A stretch of DNA of 64,000 bases from positions 1 to 64,000 of the IMG/VR virus record IMGVR_UViG_3300037088_000882; one strand, 5' to 3'. Source of the DNA: a virus. The position numbers and the translations under genes were made by a program. Below the pieces are notes generated by a model. The model saw only the letters and a list, made by a program, of their open reading frames with translations. It searched no databases and was not told where the DNA came from. Of this stretch, positions 20,853-30,534 are shown in pieces (the stretch's first letter is position 1; the number at the start of each line of letters is the position of its first letter).

Positions 20853-23800
20853 ATGTCAATCATTGCTCCAATTATATTACTTCCTACTCCGAATAATTAT
20901 ACCACTGATATAAGCACTCAAACTTTATCTGGAACAACCGATCCTAATTCGGTTGGTATACAAGTAAATGGCTCGACTTTTGGAGTGTCATATACTCCTG
21001 GAGAGACCATATGGGCATGGGCTGGAACTTTATCTTTAGGTGTTAATGTCCTAAATATTGTTGCCATTGAAAAAACAACGAATAGTTTGAGCCCAGCAAC
21101 TACCATACAAATTACTCTAGTACAGAGTGGCTCGTTTGTAACAGTCTCCCCTCCTACTGGAATCCAGTTAAAACAATTTAAAAGCCAAATTCAAGTATTA
21201 AATGTTAAAAATCCCGAGGCCCAGACCCTGGGTTATAACTTTTATGTTAGCACACAAAGTGGTGGGATAAATAATACTTATGCAAAAATGAATTCAGTAC
21301 TTGTTACTGAATACTCTTTTTATGATGACCAAACTAAGTTATTGAGTAATGCTGTGGATACGGTTGGAAACATTAGAGTTACGACGACAACAGAAGAAGT
21401 CGATCGCATTTATTATTACTCTTACACATTTGATCAAACTACCTATATAAATTTGGTGAATGCTGGTTCGCTTCCTGCGGTAACCTTTTCACAAGATACC
21501 CCATTCTTCTTTGTGGTAACTGCAGTTATCTATGACCCAGTCCTGGGCCAGGTCTCGGAAAGTGCTTTTTCTGCAGAATTACAGGGATCTCCTATTACAA
21601 TTACCACAGGGCTTCAGGATCTGCCTGCTCGTACTCAGAATGATATAATCCTTACTTTTAGCCAAGAATTACTTACATCGAATGCAGGAATTGATACAAA
21701 GCCTGGTACGGTACTTCGGGATATGATGGATCCTATTTCGGAAGAAATGGCTCGAGTCTACGTAATCCAGGATTTCTTGTCTAACGCTTTAGGTGTGAGT
21801 ACCTTATTAGATTTTGATGATCCTAACCATACTGGATCCAGTGCTCCTGTTAGCTCTACCTTGAATAAACAGGCACTGAAAATGGCCTTGAATTTATCTA
21901 ATGATGGAGATGTCCAAAAGCTTATTGATAGTCAGTTCGATAAATTGGCTTCAAATGTTAATACAATTCGATTAGGTGCTACGCCTGCGGTCGGAACAGT
22001 AACCTTTTATCTACAAACAGCTCCTGTAAGAAATATGACCGTGAATCAGGGAGCTATTATTTCATCACTTGGTAATTTGGACCAGGGAATACCTTCTCAA
22101 AATTACACTGTTTTAGAGACTAAAACTTTAGATTACACGAATAAGGCTCAATTTTTTAATACCATAAGCAATCGTTATGAGTTGATTGTGAATGTTCAGG
22201 CTTCAACTCCTGGATCTGCCGGTAATACTGACTCTTATACGATTACTTCTATTTCATCTGGGGCTGATTCAGATTTCCAAGTAGAAAATCCGACTCCTAT
22301 AAGTTTTGGCCAGGATGTGGAAACCAATTACGAGCTTTCAACTCGAATCGAATTGGCTCTTTTTGCCGATACAGGTACAGCGGGCGGTTATGCAAAAACT
22401 GCTATCTCTGTTCCAAGTGTTCGTAATGTCCAGGTCATAGATGCTGGTGATCCCTTAATGATTCGAGATTATGATCCGATTAGGAATATCCATGTTGGTG
22501 GAAAAGTTGATCTCTATATCCAAGGGCGAGCGGTTAAGCAGGTATCCGATCAAATTGCTTTTTCTTTTGAAAGTGTAGGTGGACAAGGAACTCAGACGGG
22601 AGAATTATTTAATGTGGTAAATGCTCCTGCTTTTCAGTTCAAGTCTGAGAATCCCCGGGTCGGGCCTCATACCCCTATATTTGATGTTAGCAAAGTTCAT
22701 AATGCTACAAAAGGTAAAGATTACGATCTAACTAATTATCAGATCATAGATAACGGGGATACCATAGATCTTGATGAGACACTTGCAACGAACATTTCTA
22801 TTGGATTGGCATCTACTGATGTTGTTCGAGTTGACTATAAATTTAGAAGTTCAGATACTTTCATACTACAGCATCAGCCTGTACTCGGTATAAGTTCGGT
22901 TGTAGGGCAGATTTCAGGCCCTCTGACCTCGGATAACTGGGATTTGGTACAACTCCAGGACCCCTTAGATGAAGGTGGTTCTACAATAGCCCAGGACTCT
23001 ATTAGAATTAAATTTGCTAATAATCTCCCTCTGACACAGTTTCAGACAATTACGGATGAGTCTCATGTCCTGATCCTGGATCAGAATGAATCTTTGAATT
23101 TTATAGGGGCAGATCCGGAGTCCATTGTAATTAAGAACACGACTCGTACAATAACGTATGTCCAAAACACGGACTATAGGGTCATCCCAGGGACAGATAC
23201 TGTAGCCACGGCAGTTTTACTTATAGAGTCTGGTTCGATTCAAAATGGCCAGGAAGTTTTAATAAGCTATATCGCCATTGAAAATTTCATTATTACCTAC
23301 ACAACTAATAGCCTATTGGAAACCGTCCAGTTAAAAGTAAACACTATGAAGCATGCTTGTGCTGACGCCATTGTGAAACAGGATATCCAAAATGGTGTCG
23401 ACATGACCTTTACTGTGGTATCTAAAATATCAGCTACTGATGTTACAACAACTTCTCAGGTAATCAATCTTTTAGATTCTCAGATACGGACTGCTTTGAG
23501 TAATCTTGTTAACCAGCTTGGCGTGGGAGGTTCCCTAACTCAAAGTGCTGTTATTAAGGCTGTTCAGTCGATAAGTGATGTAAATTACATGATATTACCT
23601 ATGTCTCGTATGGTTAAGTCGGATAACTCCTTTATAGCTCGAGATCAGGTAGGTAAAACACAGTTTCAGATTTTTAATGAAGACGTAGTAAAATCTTATA
23701 TTACTGTGGTACCTGTGTTAACCTACAGCACAATTGCAGGCGGTGGTTCGGAAAACGCCTTTAGAGGGGTATTTGAGAACAGTTTACCTCTTGTCCTTCA

Positions 23801-24020
23801 GTCTGATCCTTTAGATGTCTCTGGAGGCTATGGCCGTGCTTATATTCAAGCCGATGGTAAGCTGGTCGTAAGTACCAAGGATGGTCAATTACCTGATACT
23901 AAGAATTATGAAGTTGCATATTTTGTGTTTGGTGAAAAGGGATCCAAAGATATTAATGCAGAATCAATTGAGAGTTTAATATTAGGGAATGTGGATATCC
24001 ATATTGTTACCCCTAGTTAA
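20853..24020 (+). CDS. Baseplate wedge protein, baseplate J / gp6-like
   Basis: About 1055 residues. The core (about residues 260-560) matches the baseplate J/gp47 family: GTVLRDMMDPISEEMARVY, then VGTVTFYLQTAP, a STPGSAGNT turn, and the ELSTRIELALFADTGTAGGY helix with VRNVQVIDAGDP. This fold forms the iris/dimer of the inner baseplate. N-terminal beta domains (~1-230) and C-terminal modules with the 'NTDYRV...GQEVLISY' hairpin are additions. I chose ATG 20853, because AAAGGA lies about 10 nt upstream. A TTG at 20829 would also be in frame but lacks a good site. Confidence 0.85.
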   Translation: MSIIAPIILLPTPNNYTTDISTQTLSGTTDPNSVGIQVNGSTFGVSYTPGETIWAWAGTLSLGVNVLNIVAIEKTTNSLSPATTIQITLVQSGSFVTVSPPTGIQLKQFKSQIQVLNVKNPEAQTLGYNFYVSTQSGGINNTYAKMNSVLVTEYSFYDDQTKLLSNAVDTVGNIRVTTTTEEVDRIYYYSYTFDQTTYINLVNAGSLPAVTFSQDTPFFFVVTAVIYDPVLGQVSESAFSAELQGSPITITTGLQDLPARTQNDIILTFSQELLTSNAGIDTKPGTVLRDMMDPISEEMARVYVIQDFLSNALGVSTLLDFDDPNHTGSSAPVSSTLNKQALKMALNLSNDGDVQKLIDSQFDKLASNVNTIRLGATPAVGTVTFYLQTAPVRNMTVNQGAIISSLGNLDQGIPSQNYTVLETKTLDYTNKAQFFNTISNRYELIVNVQASTPGSAGNTDSYTITSISSGADSDFQVENPTPISFGQDVETNYELSTRIELALFADTGTAGGYAKTAISVPSVRNVQVIDAGDPLMIRDYDPIRNIHVGGKVDLYIQGRAVKQVSDQIAFSFESVGGQGTQTGELFNVVNAPAFQFKSENPRVGPHTPIFDVSKVHNATKGKDYDLTNYQIIDNGDTIDLDETLATNISIGLASTDVVRVDYKFRSSDTFILQHQPVLGISSVVGQISGPLTSDNWDLVQLQDPLDEGGSTIAQDSIRIKFANNLPLTQFQTITDESHVLILDQNESLNFIGADPESIVIKNTTRTITYVQNTDYRVIPGTDTVATAVLLIESGSIQNGQEVLISYIAIENFIITYTTNSLLETVQLKVNTMKHACADAIVKQDIQNGVDMTFTVVSKISATDVTTTSQVINLLDSQIRTALSNLVNQLGVGGSLTQSAVIKAVQSISDVNYMILPMSRMVKSDNSFIARDQVGKTQFQIFNEDVVKSYITVVPVLTYSTIAGGGSENAFRGVFENSLPLVLQSDPLDVSGGYGRAYIQADGKLVVSTKDGQLPDTKNYEVAYFVFGEKGSKDINAESIESLILGNVDIHIVTPS

Positions 24021-24034
24021 GAAAGAGATATAAA

Positions 24035-27000
24035 ATGGCTGACAATTACGGAACAGGCGTTTCTTTTGTAGATCAAGTAACAGGGTATAATTATGATACG
24101 GTAGTTTTCCAAAAAGGAAAACCTCCGCTTGATACTGAATTAAATGCCGTCCAGCAGATTCGAAATCTTCTGGACCAGCGGGAGCATTCTACATTGCCTT
24201 CAGGATGGCTTACCCTAAAGCCTTTTTATACTAGTTCCTTATTATCAAATAGCTTTTACACGCAAGATCCTTCGGCGCCTACTCCTGAATATGCCTTGGT
24301 AAATGGTGACGTTCTACATATCACAAATACTGCAACAACAATTTCGAATACCAATTTAGTCGAACTTGGAGCACCTCCTCCAACAGGGAATCAGGTAAAT
24401 GGCATTTTCTTGGAAGTGTGGAGGGCATTATTATCTCCTGTAACAAGTACGAATCGTCCTGTACCTGAGACTATTATAAGTGCCTTAAAAGATATCAGTG
24501 TTATAGATAAGAATACGGCTTGGGCGGTTGGAGAAAATGGCCTTATATTAGCCACTCCTGATGCGGGCCAGACTTGGGCAATTCAGTTAATTGATTCAAA
24601 GAATACTTTAAATGGAGTTTTCTTTGTAACATCGACAATTGGATGGCTTGTAGGAACCAATGGTTGTATAGCTCGAACAACTTCGGGCGGGCAACGCTGG
24701 AATGTTTTAGCCACGGGATTTAATCAAGATCTTAATAGTATCTACGCCGCTTCTCAGCTGAATGCCTGGGCGGTTGGTAATTCAGGAGTGATTCTGAATA
24801 CTTCTAATGCAGTAACCTGGCTGGCTCAGACAAGTGGTGTGAGTGTTGATTTGAACTCAGTTTATTTTTCGACTTTAAATCCTCTTATTGGTTGGGTAGT
24901 TGGAAAAAATGGAACCATTTTAAGAACAACTGATGGTGGAGCAAACTGGATTAAAGTGGCCAGTGGTACTACAATTGATTTGAATTCAGTTTTTTTCTAT
25001 AATTTGAATGAAGGGTTTGCTGTAGGAAATGCTGGTACGATACTTAAGTCTACTGATGGTGGACGAACTTGGATCGGATTATCCTCTGGAGTTACGGTAG
25101 ATTTAACCGATGTGGCCATGACCCCGAGTCTTGATCAACAAGTTGTTGGTGAAGAAGTAACTTCTCAATTTACTGGGTCTAATAAAAATTTCGTTACGAT
25201 GAATGCCCCTATTACAGTGGGTGACGGTAAAGGGACAATAACAAATGTTCCTGCTGATGTTATAGTTACTGTCAATGGTGTTCAGGTTGGTGTTGATGTA
25301 GTTGTTGGAGCTACAGGCCAAATTGTTTTGGCCTTGCCTCCTCGAGCTTGTGATACGGTAAAAGTGACTTATTATTATAGAATCACCAATAATGTTTTTC
25401 GTGGGAACGCTTACGTGTCGGGAAAAACTGGAACTGTTTTATACTCAGGAGATGTTGGAGCTACTTGGGTTCCTCAATCTTCGGGAGTGTTTTATGATTT
25501 AAATGCTGTTGCTTTTGCTGATTTAAAAGATGGGTGGCTTGTAGGTCTTTCATCTATAATACGTCATACCATGGACTCGGGAACGACTTGGTTACCTCAA
25601 TCAAGTAATATTCCGTACCGACAAATACAGAGAGTGTTTCTTGAAGGTAATATTCTGGTTGGGGGTGGGTCAGGTTATCTTCCTGATGATTCTATACATC
25701 CTGATGTGAATATAGAAACTACTGAGCGTGTTCAAATTCAATATGCTATTCGTACTGTGAATAACGTAGATCCACTTAATTTCCCTGATTCAGGGCTTGG
25801 ATCTCAAGTAGTCTTATCTATTGGGCCAAACGCATCAGGAACGTTTGCTTATGAGAATATGGGCTCTATTAATGGGGATTATGGCCTATGGAGAGCCAAG
25901 TGTGCAAACACTGTTGATGGGTACTGTTATGCTATTCCAATGTTTTTCGTAAATAGACGTAATGCTTCTGATTATAATCCTTCAAGTAATTCAAATGGCA
26001 CGACAAATTATACCACTGATGCAATACGACTAGATCTTCTTAGTGCTAGTAATGTTGTTGATTCGGATATTTTAGATGTTAGAAGAATGATCCAGGTTCC
26101 TGCTGTTGCAGAATTGTTGGATGCATCCTTTGAGCAGCTTATGGACGGTCGATTAAAAACAAGGATGGCTCTTGATACGGTTGGTGGAGATAAATTCGGA
26201 ACTGAGATTTTTCAACTGGATAGAGTAGGACCTGGAAGTTTTGGGTCTTTAATTCCTAATGCCTTATTTAAGGATGCCGTGGATGGAAATATCTCTTCTC
26301 AAGTATCCCTGAGCCCTGTGACTTACCCTATTTTAGTTCCTGCTTCAAGACCTGTTCCTCCTACTCAGACTTTTACAGATAGTAGTGGTGTGTTCCATCC
26401 TAATTCCATGTATTATTCAGCAGTCTATCAAGATACTACTCGACCTATTCCAGGATTTTTTGAAGGGTTTGGCACTAAGCAGTTAACGTTTACCTTTGAT
26501 AGCTCTGCCAATACTCAGGCCGAGGATCCGGGCTTATCTGGTCTAAATTACTTTATCAATACCACTCAGGTGAATGTAAGTTCTCTTGCTTTAACTCATG
26601 TTCCAAGTAAACCTGGTCTAGTGAAAAACACTCGTACAGGAAGTATTGATTTTTATTATCAAGGAGTCTTTGATTCTGAGACTTCTGGTCGAGTTATTGA
26701 ACAGTGGCCTTCGGATGCTGGTGCAGGATATATTAATTATGCTGTTGTTTATCCAGGTAGTGACGTGGCTACGCCTGAGACCAAGACCATGGCCTCTACT
26801 GTTGAGTTACATTATTTTATAAAGACTGATAGCAGTAATGTGCTCGGTACAGATACATTAGTTTTATCTTCTATTCTTGCTCCTCCCGATGCATCAACAG
26901 CATATAATATTTTATCTGTTTCTAAGTTAAATAACGTGACTGCAGGATACTCTTATAAGATTAAGGATATTGTTTTTCCTACGATTACAACAATTAATTT

Positions 27001-28075
27001 GCAGACTGCTCCAGGATTCCCTTTTATAACGGGAACAGTTTTTGAAGTGGTTGGTCAATGTCTTTCTTCAGTCATAAATGGCTATAAAAATAGGAATGGA
27101 GCTTCAGTTAATTTCACTCAGAGTGAGAAAAAAATTGGAACTTTCTGTTCTTCCGTGCTTCTTACTGATACTAATAGGGATATACATAATACGATCACCC
27201 TTACTCTACCAAACAATGATACAATTATAGGGGTTTCTTCAACTGATTCGACTGGGGCTGTAGGTTCGATTTTACCCTTTTGTTGGGCTGCGCCTGTTGC
27301 AGGTAGTTCTTATGGGAGTATTCACCCAATTAAAATCTTAAGTGATTTTACAAATAATTCTATTGTTTTTAATATAATAGATAATGCTTCAATAACGACC
27401 TCTCCTACTTCTGTTACTGTACAGGTTTTGACAAGACAGAATAATTTGCCCTATAGTGTGGAAAATTCTACTGATAGTTTGCAAATTGGCTATAGTTATA
27501 TACCATATCAGTCTATTTCGGAATTACCTACGACCTTGACTGCTCAGATTGCTCTTAAGCCTACAGTGGTTAACGTTTCCACTTTAGGTACTGGAGGAAG
27601 CGTTTTTACACGGGAACCTTATCAACAACCTTTAATTAATATTCCTGTGAATGATCCTTTGATTCCAGATGATAATAGTTTTTATAACATTGAGCCGTTA
27701 CGTTTTGCTAACTTTTCGATTGATGGGGGATTTGCTCAGTTACCTGCATATGTTCCAGGTAATCTAAATGGATCTTTAGTTTTATCTGAGCCTACAAAGG
27801 ATAATCAATCACGGTATTATTATGGAATAAGTTCAAGAGAGTTTAATTTCCGAACTGAGGGTTTACTGACTCCTGCGGCACGTAAGGTTTTTGCAGGACT
27901 TCTTGGTCGAGTTCTTACTTCTTCCGATAATAAGTTACTTCGAGGAGAGTATGTTTTGATAATAGTGTCGAAGAATGAATCTTTGAGTTTAGAAAATTCG
28001 GCAGGTTTCACGGCCAATGCTAATAGTGTAATAGCAATTTACAGATTACCTAATCGACCAATTGTAAGGATTTAA
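24035..28075 (+). CDS. Baseplate/fibre protein with inserted Ycf48/BNR-like beta-propeller
   Basis: 1346 residues. The N-terminal FLEVWR (125-130) and the ETTERVQIQY block (from 561) are adjacent in its paralogue at 61772, but here they are separated by ~430 residues. The insert holds seven repeats of the type GW-x-VG-x-x-G-x-I-x-x-T-x-D-G-G-x-x-W (first near 161, last near 499), i.e. a seven-bladed Ycf48/BNR-like propeller. Between blades 5 and 6 is a further ~90-residue beta module (about 365-455). After the insert the protein realigns with its paralogue (YAIPMFFVNRRN, LRRM-like segments). Probably a surface-exposed baseplate or fibre component; sugar binding by the propeller is inference. 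Confidence 0.8.
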   Translation: MADNYGTGVSFVDQVTGYNYDTVVFQKGKPPLDTELNAVQQIRNLLDQREHSTLPSGWLTLKPFYTSSLLSNSFYTQDPSAPTPEYALVNGDVLHITNTATTISNTNLVELGAPPPTGNQVNGIFLEVWRALLSPVTSTNRPVPETIISALKDISVIDKNTAWAVGENGLILATPDAGQTWAIQLIDSKNTLNGVFFVTSTIGWLVGTNGCIARTTSGGQRWNVLATGFNQDLNSIYAASQLNAWAVGNSGVILNTSNAVTWLAQTSGVSVDLNSVYFSTLNPLIGWVVGKNGTILRTTDGGANWIKVASGTTIDLNSVFFYNLNEGFAVGNAGTILKSTDGGRTWIGLSSGVTVDLTDVAMTPSLDQQVVGEEVTSQFTGSNKNFVTMNAPITVGDGKGTITNVPADVIVTVNGVQVGVDVVVGATGQIVLALPPRACDTVKVTYYYRITNNVFRGNAYVSGKTGTVLYSGDVGATWVPQSSGVFYDLNAVAFADLKDGWLVGLSSIIRHTMDSGTTWLPQSSNIPYRQIQRVFLEGNILVGGGSGYLPDDSIHPDVNIETTERVQIQYAIRTVNNVDPLNFPDSGLGSQVVLSIGPNASGTFAYENMGSINGDYGLWRAKCANTVDGYCYAIPMFFVNRRNASDYNPSSNSNGTTNYTTDAIRLDLLSASNVVDSDILDVRRMIQVPAVAELLDASFEQLMDGRLKTRMALDTVGGDKFGTEIFQLDRVGPGSFGSLIPNALFKDAVDGNISSQVSLSPVTYPILVPASRPVPPTQTFTDSSGVFHPNSMYYSAVYQDTTRPIPGFFEGFGTKQLTFTFDSSANTQAEDPGLSGLNYFINTTQVNVSSLALTHVPSKPGLVKNTRTGSIDFYYQGVFDSETSGRVIEQWPSDAGAGYINYAVVYPGSDVATPETKTMASTVELHYFIKTDSSNVLGTDTLVLSSILAPPDASTAYNILSVSKLNNVTAGYSYKIKDIVFPTITTINLQTAPGFPFITGTVFEVVGQCLSSVINGYKNRNGASVNFTQSEKKIGTFCSSVLLTDTNRDIHNTITLTLPNNDTIIGVSSTDSTGAVGSILPFCWAAPVAGSSYGSIHPIKILSDFTNNSIVFNIIDNASITTSPTSVTVQVLTRQNNLPYSVENSTDSLQIGYSYIPYQSISELPTTLTAQIALKPTVVNVSTLGTGGSVFTREPYQQPLINIPVNDPLIPDDNSFYNIEPLRFANFSIDGGFAQLPAYVPGNLNGSLVLSEPTKDNQSRYYYGISSREFNFRTEGLLTPAARKVFAGLLGRVLTSSDNKLLRGEYVLIIVSKNESLSLENSAGFTANANSVIAIYRLPNRPIVRI

Positions 28076-28076
28076 T

Positions 28077-28439
28077 ATGCTGACTACAACAAAATCGACG
28101 AATTTCGGTATAGAAATTCAGGATTCAACGGTTTCCATTCTTCCAGGGACCGCGAGGATTGGAAATAGACTCTACCCTTTTACTGGGACTCGAACGACCT
28201 ACACTCAAATGTTGAGTTTTGGTCCTACAGATGTAAATAAATACCAGAATATTCTTCTTTATTTAAACGATCCAACTGGAGTGCCTAATTTAGCCAGTGC
28301 CGTATCGTTGCCTGTATCAAGTCCTACTGATTTGAATATTCCTGAAATGCCTGATTCATCTGGATTTCCTATAAGTTTATTCACTCTTTTATCTCCAGAT
28401 GGAACAAATGCGACACTCGTCTCATATACGGCTATTTAA
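28077..28439 (+). CDS. Small protein ending the first structural block
   Basis: 120 residues, 1 nt after the propeller protein. It begins with TTKSTNFGIEIQDSTVSILPG, a short beta-rich pattern like the tip or foldon-adjacent parts of fibre proteins. It has no cysteine, export signal or enzyme motif. The stop codon abuts the stop of the convergent small zinc-ribbon gene. Probably a fibre-associated or baseplate accessory protein; family unknown. Confidence 0.6.
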   Translation: MLTTTKSTNFGIEIQDSTVSILPGTARIGNRLYPFTGTRTTYTQMLSFGPTDVNKYQNILLYLNDPTGVPNLASAVSLPVSSPTDLNIPEMPDSSGFPISLFTLLSPDGTNATLVSYTAI

Positions 28440-28616
28440 TTACCATAAGGGCTTTTGGTAGCCATTTTTTGAGTAATTCCCGTTTACACTTCCTTTGCTT
28501 TTATCCCGTTCCGAAAGGGGCCTTGTTTCAGGGCTCCCGCATCCGGGACAAAGATCTGCACCCGTCTTATCTCTGAATGTTTTTCCACAGTCAATGCAAA
28601 CTTTCTCACTGGACAT
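28440..28616 (-). CDS. 58-residue zinc-ribbon protein
   Basis: Starts at ATG 28616 with an AAGGAGC site 6 nt upstream and ends at TAA 28440. The N-terminal half is a compact four-cysteine zinc ribbon (VCIDCGKTF...LCPGCGS); the C-terminal half is polar (SERDKSKGS...). Similar mini zinc ribbons act as regulators or as accessory subunits; no specific role can be assigned. Its stop directly touches the stop of the converging structural gene. Confidence 0.7.
   Translation of the reverse strand: MSSEKVCIDCGKTFRDKTGADLCPGCGSPETRPLSERDKSKGSVNGNYSKNGYQKPLW
28449..28472 (+). terminator. Possible weak terminator after the structural operon
   Basis: A short GGCT/AGCC stem followed by ATTTTTT lies just past the end of the (+) structural block. 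The stem is only 4-5 bp and the region also codes for the C-terminus of the convergent zinc-ribbon protein, so this is tentative. Confidence 0.3.
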
Positions 28617-28628
28617 AAATGCTCCTTT

Positions 28629-28745
28629 TTAATGTTTTAAGGCTATTGCTTTAGACACTATAACTGAAGCTACGAGAAGGAAGATCACTATAAGGACGAT
28701 TGCTTCCATTATAGTGACCCCTTTTTTGTTTTTGAGTTTAATCAT
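28629..28745 (-). CDS. 38-residue prepilin-like membrane peptide
   Basis: Starts at ATG 28745, 8 nt after the stop of the upstream exported-protein gene, probably by translational coupling because no clear binding site is seen. The sequence has the layout of a type IV prepilin N-terminus: a basic leader, the cleavage-like junction KKG/VTIME with Glu at +5, then an uninterrupted hydrophobic helix (AIVLIVIFLLVASVIVS) and a short basic tail. There is no globular domain. It could be a pilin-like decoy, a membrane peptide, or a remnant of a longer pilin; the resemblance is clear but function is unproven. Confidence 0.55.
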   Translation of the reverse strand: MIKLKNKKGVTIMEAIVLIVIFLLVASVIVSKAIALKH

Positions 28746-28753
28746 AGTCAATT

Positions 28754-30274
28754 TTATTTAATAAATATTTTTGATCTGTATGTGTTATTTATGTTTGATA
28801 TTTGAATTAGACATTCTCCCGAGCAAGGGATTTTAATATTAGAATTATTTAATAAGGTTTGATAAATAAGTCGCCCTTGCAAATTCAGAACTGTTAAATG
28901 GTAAACATCTTTGTCGAAAGATGTAAGATGAAAGATTGTTTGGCCATTTATTTTTATTGCTTTTTCAGCGTAAATTTTATTCCCCGTGTTTATGGCTACA
29001 GGAGGAGGACTAGTGAAATGAAAAGAAATTGTATCTGGTACTGAGCCTCCCAAGTATACACATATTAGACCTGATCCAGTATCTATAGGTGAGAAAGTCC
29101 ATACACTATCATTAGCTGGAATTTTACTTGTCCTAACACCATTGGTGATGGACCAATCGGCTTTTAAACAAACCCATTGATTATTATCTATACGTCTGCC
29201 TTGGACTTGTAGTGACGTACTTTGGCCGGTGAGTAAATTTAGATTTTTTATAACCTGGCTATTTCCAGTGGTAATTCTGAGTGAGTCATAAAAAGATAAT
29301 ACTATAAAAGCTTTTGCCGTTTTAGTCATTTTTCCTAATGAGTCAGTTACCGTTAGAGTGACTGAATCAATACCAAAAGCTGAAGGATTCCATGCATAAG
29401 ATAAGGCTGTTCGACTCAACTGTACAGAAGTAGAATTTCCGATTTTTATGTATTGATATTGAATCCCTGCTGGTACTGTAGAAGTCCATGTTATTTGTTG
29501 CGGTGTTCCGATATATGCGATTAATGATGTGTTCGTTATAGATACGGTAGGAAGAGGGGCAGATATATTAAAAGAATCAGATGCAACATTATTAAAAGTG
29601 TCGGCATTCCAAGCACATATTTTGAAATTAACCCGGCCTATGTCAGTAGAGGTTGGAGTCCAGGAATAAGTGGATGATGTAGGACTAAGAGTGTCGAGTC
29701 TTGTAAAAGGTCTACCACTATGGCTTATCCATATAGATTGGGCTGTCACGGCAACGGTATCTTTTGTGATCCACTGGAATATAATTGGAGTTTTAATATA
29801 AGAATTTGGAGGAGTGGTTATTGAGATTGATGGAGGTTTTTCTAGTGCTCCTGATCCCATCATTGATAATGGCCAATGTTTACATATGTAAACTAAACTA
29901 TCTACGAGGCTGTCCTTGAGATCTAGTAACCAATATGCTTTATTATGAATTGTAATTACACCTGTCCAATAATCTCCTGCAGTAATTGTATGAGTAAGAG
30001 TTTTAGCTGATGATACGCCATTAGCCACAAAAGTTTTTATAGTATCATAAAAAATACTATCTGGACCGTATGGGTTGAGAGGCTTGTCATTAACGTCACA
30101 TACTTTACCCCGAAATGATACATAAAAATTCGTTTTTGAGGAGGTCCCGTACTGGACTATTGAATTTGATGCGTTAAAGATGTTTCCTGAAATTTTAAAA
30201 GTGAAACCTAATGCAGCTGAAGTAGAAAAGGACAGAAGAAACGTTAAGGTGATGGTGAGAATTAATTTATTCAC
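28754..30274 (-). CDS. Exported protein with Ig-like repeats and C-terminal sorting-like domain
   Basis: About 506 residues. I prefer GTG 30274, because the AAAGGAG at 30281-30287 directly abuts the ATG at 30280. The N-terminus is a signal peptide (LILTITLTFLLSFSTSAALG). The body has Ig-like beta modules (about residues 150-240 and 245-330) with repeated 'YSWTP-x-STDIG' and 'YAWNPSAFGID' motifs. The final ~75 residues (LTVLNLQGRLIYQTLL ... GECLIQISN ... FIK) resemble type IX secretion C-terminal sorting domains of Bacteroidota/Fibrobacterota. Likely secreted to or anchored on the host surface, e.g. for exclusion of other phages; that role is inference. Confidence 0.72.
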   Translation of the reverse strand: MNKLILTITLTFLLSFSTSAALGFTFKISGNIFNASNSIVQYGTSSKTNFYVSFRGKVCDVNDKPLNPYGPDSIFYDTIKTFVANGVSSAKTLTHTITAGDYWTGVITIHNKAYWLLDLKDSLVDSLVYICKHWPLSMMGSGALEKPPSISITTPPNSYIKTPIIFQWITKDTVAVTAQSIWISHSGRPFTRLDTLSPTSSTYSWTPTSTDIGRVNFKICAWNADTFNNVASDSFNISAPLPTVSITNTSLIAYIGTPQQITWTSTVPAGIQYQYIKIGNSTSVQLSRTALSYAWNPSAFGIDSVTLTVTDSLGKMTKTAKAFIVLSFYDSLRITTGNSQVIKNLNLLTGQSTSLQVQGRRIDNNQWVCLKADWSITNGVRTSKIPANDSVWTFSPIDTGSGLICVYLGGSVPDTISFHFTSPPPVAINTGNKIYAEKAIKINGQTIFHLTSFDKDVYHLTVLNLQGRLIYQTLLNNSNIKIPCSGECLIQISNINNTYRSKIFIK

Positions 30275-30330
30275 AGGCATCTCCTTTCTTTTTGGGTTTG
30301 AGTGCCTATGACTATATTATACATGTTTTT
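30275..30330 (-). promoter_or_regulatory. Promoter/leader module, copy 1
   Basis: Minus-strand module ACATGTATAATAT, then TCATAGGCA, then CCAAAAAGAAAGGAG, immediately before the exported-protein start. The TATAAT (30316-30321) fits a sigma70 -10 box; no convincing -35 is seen. Nearly the same module precedes the gene starting at 31884, so it is a duplicated expression unit. Confidence 0.65.
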
Positions 30331-30365
30331 TTAAGAAAAGATTAGTATGTCGGAAAAATAGATTA

Positions 30366-30530
30366 TTATTTTTCTAAATCTAACTTGATTATTTTAACCG
30401 TATACCCTGTACGTTTGTAAGGTTCTGACATTTTCTCGGCATGCTTCAAGGTCGAGATCTCTCGAGTGATAAGTTTCCATCGATCTGCTACTTTATAACA
30501 GGCAATATAATTATCTGGCTCTTTACTCAT
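30366..30530 (-). CDS. 54-residue hypothetical protein
   Basis: ATG 30530 to TAA 30366, starting 4 nt after the stop of the 267-residue protein. The product is charged with no signal peptide (MSKEPDNYIACYKVADRW...). The pattern ACYKVADRWKLITREIS...RTGYTVKIIKL looks like a small alpha/beta domain. No strong binding site; translation is probably coupled to the upstream gene. Function unknown. Confidence 0.55.
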   Translation of the reverse strand: MSKEPDNYIACYKVADRWKLITREISTLKHAEKMSEPYKRTGYTVKIIKLDLEK

Positions 30531-30534
30531 ATAT

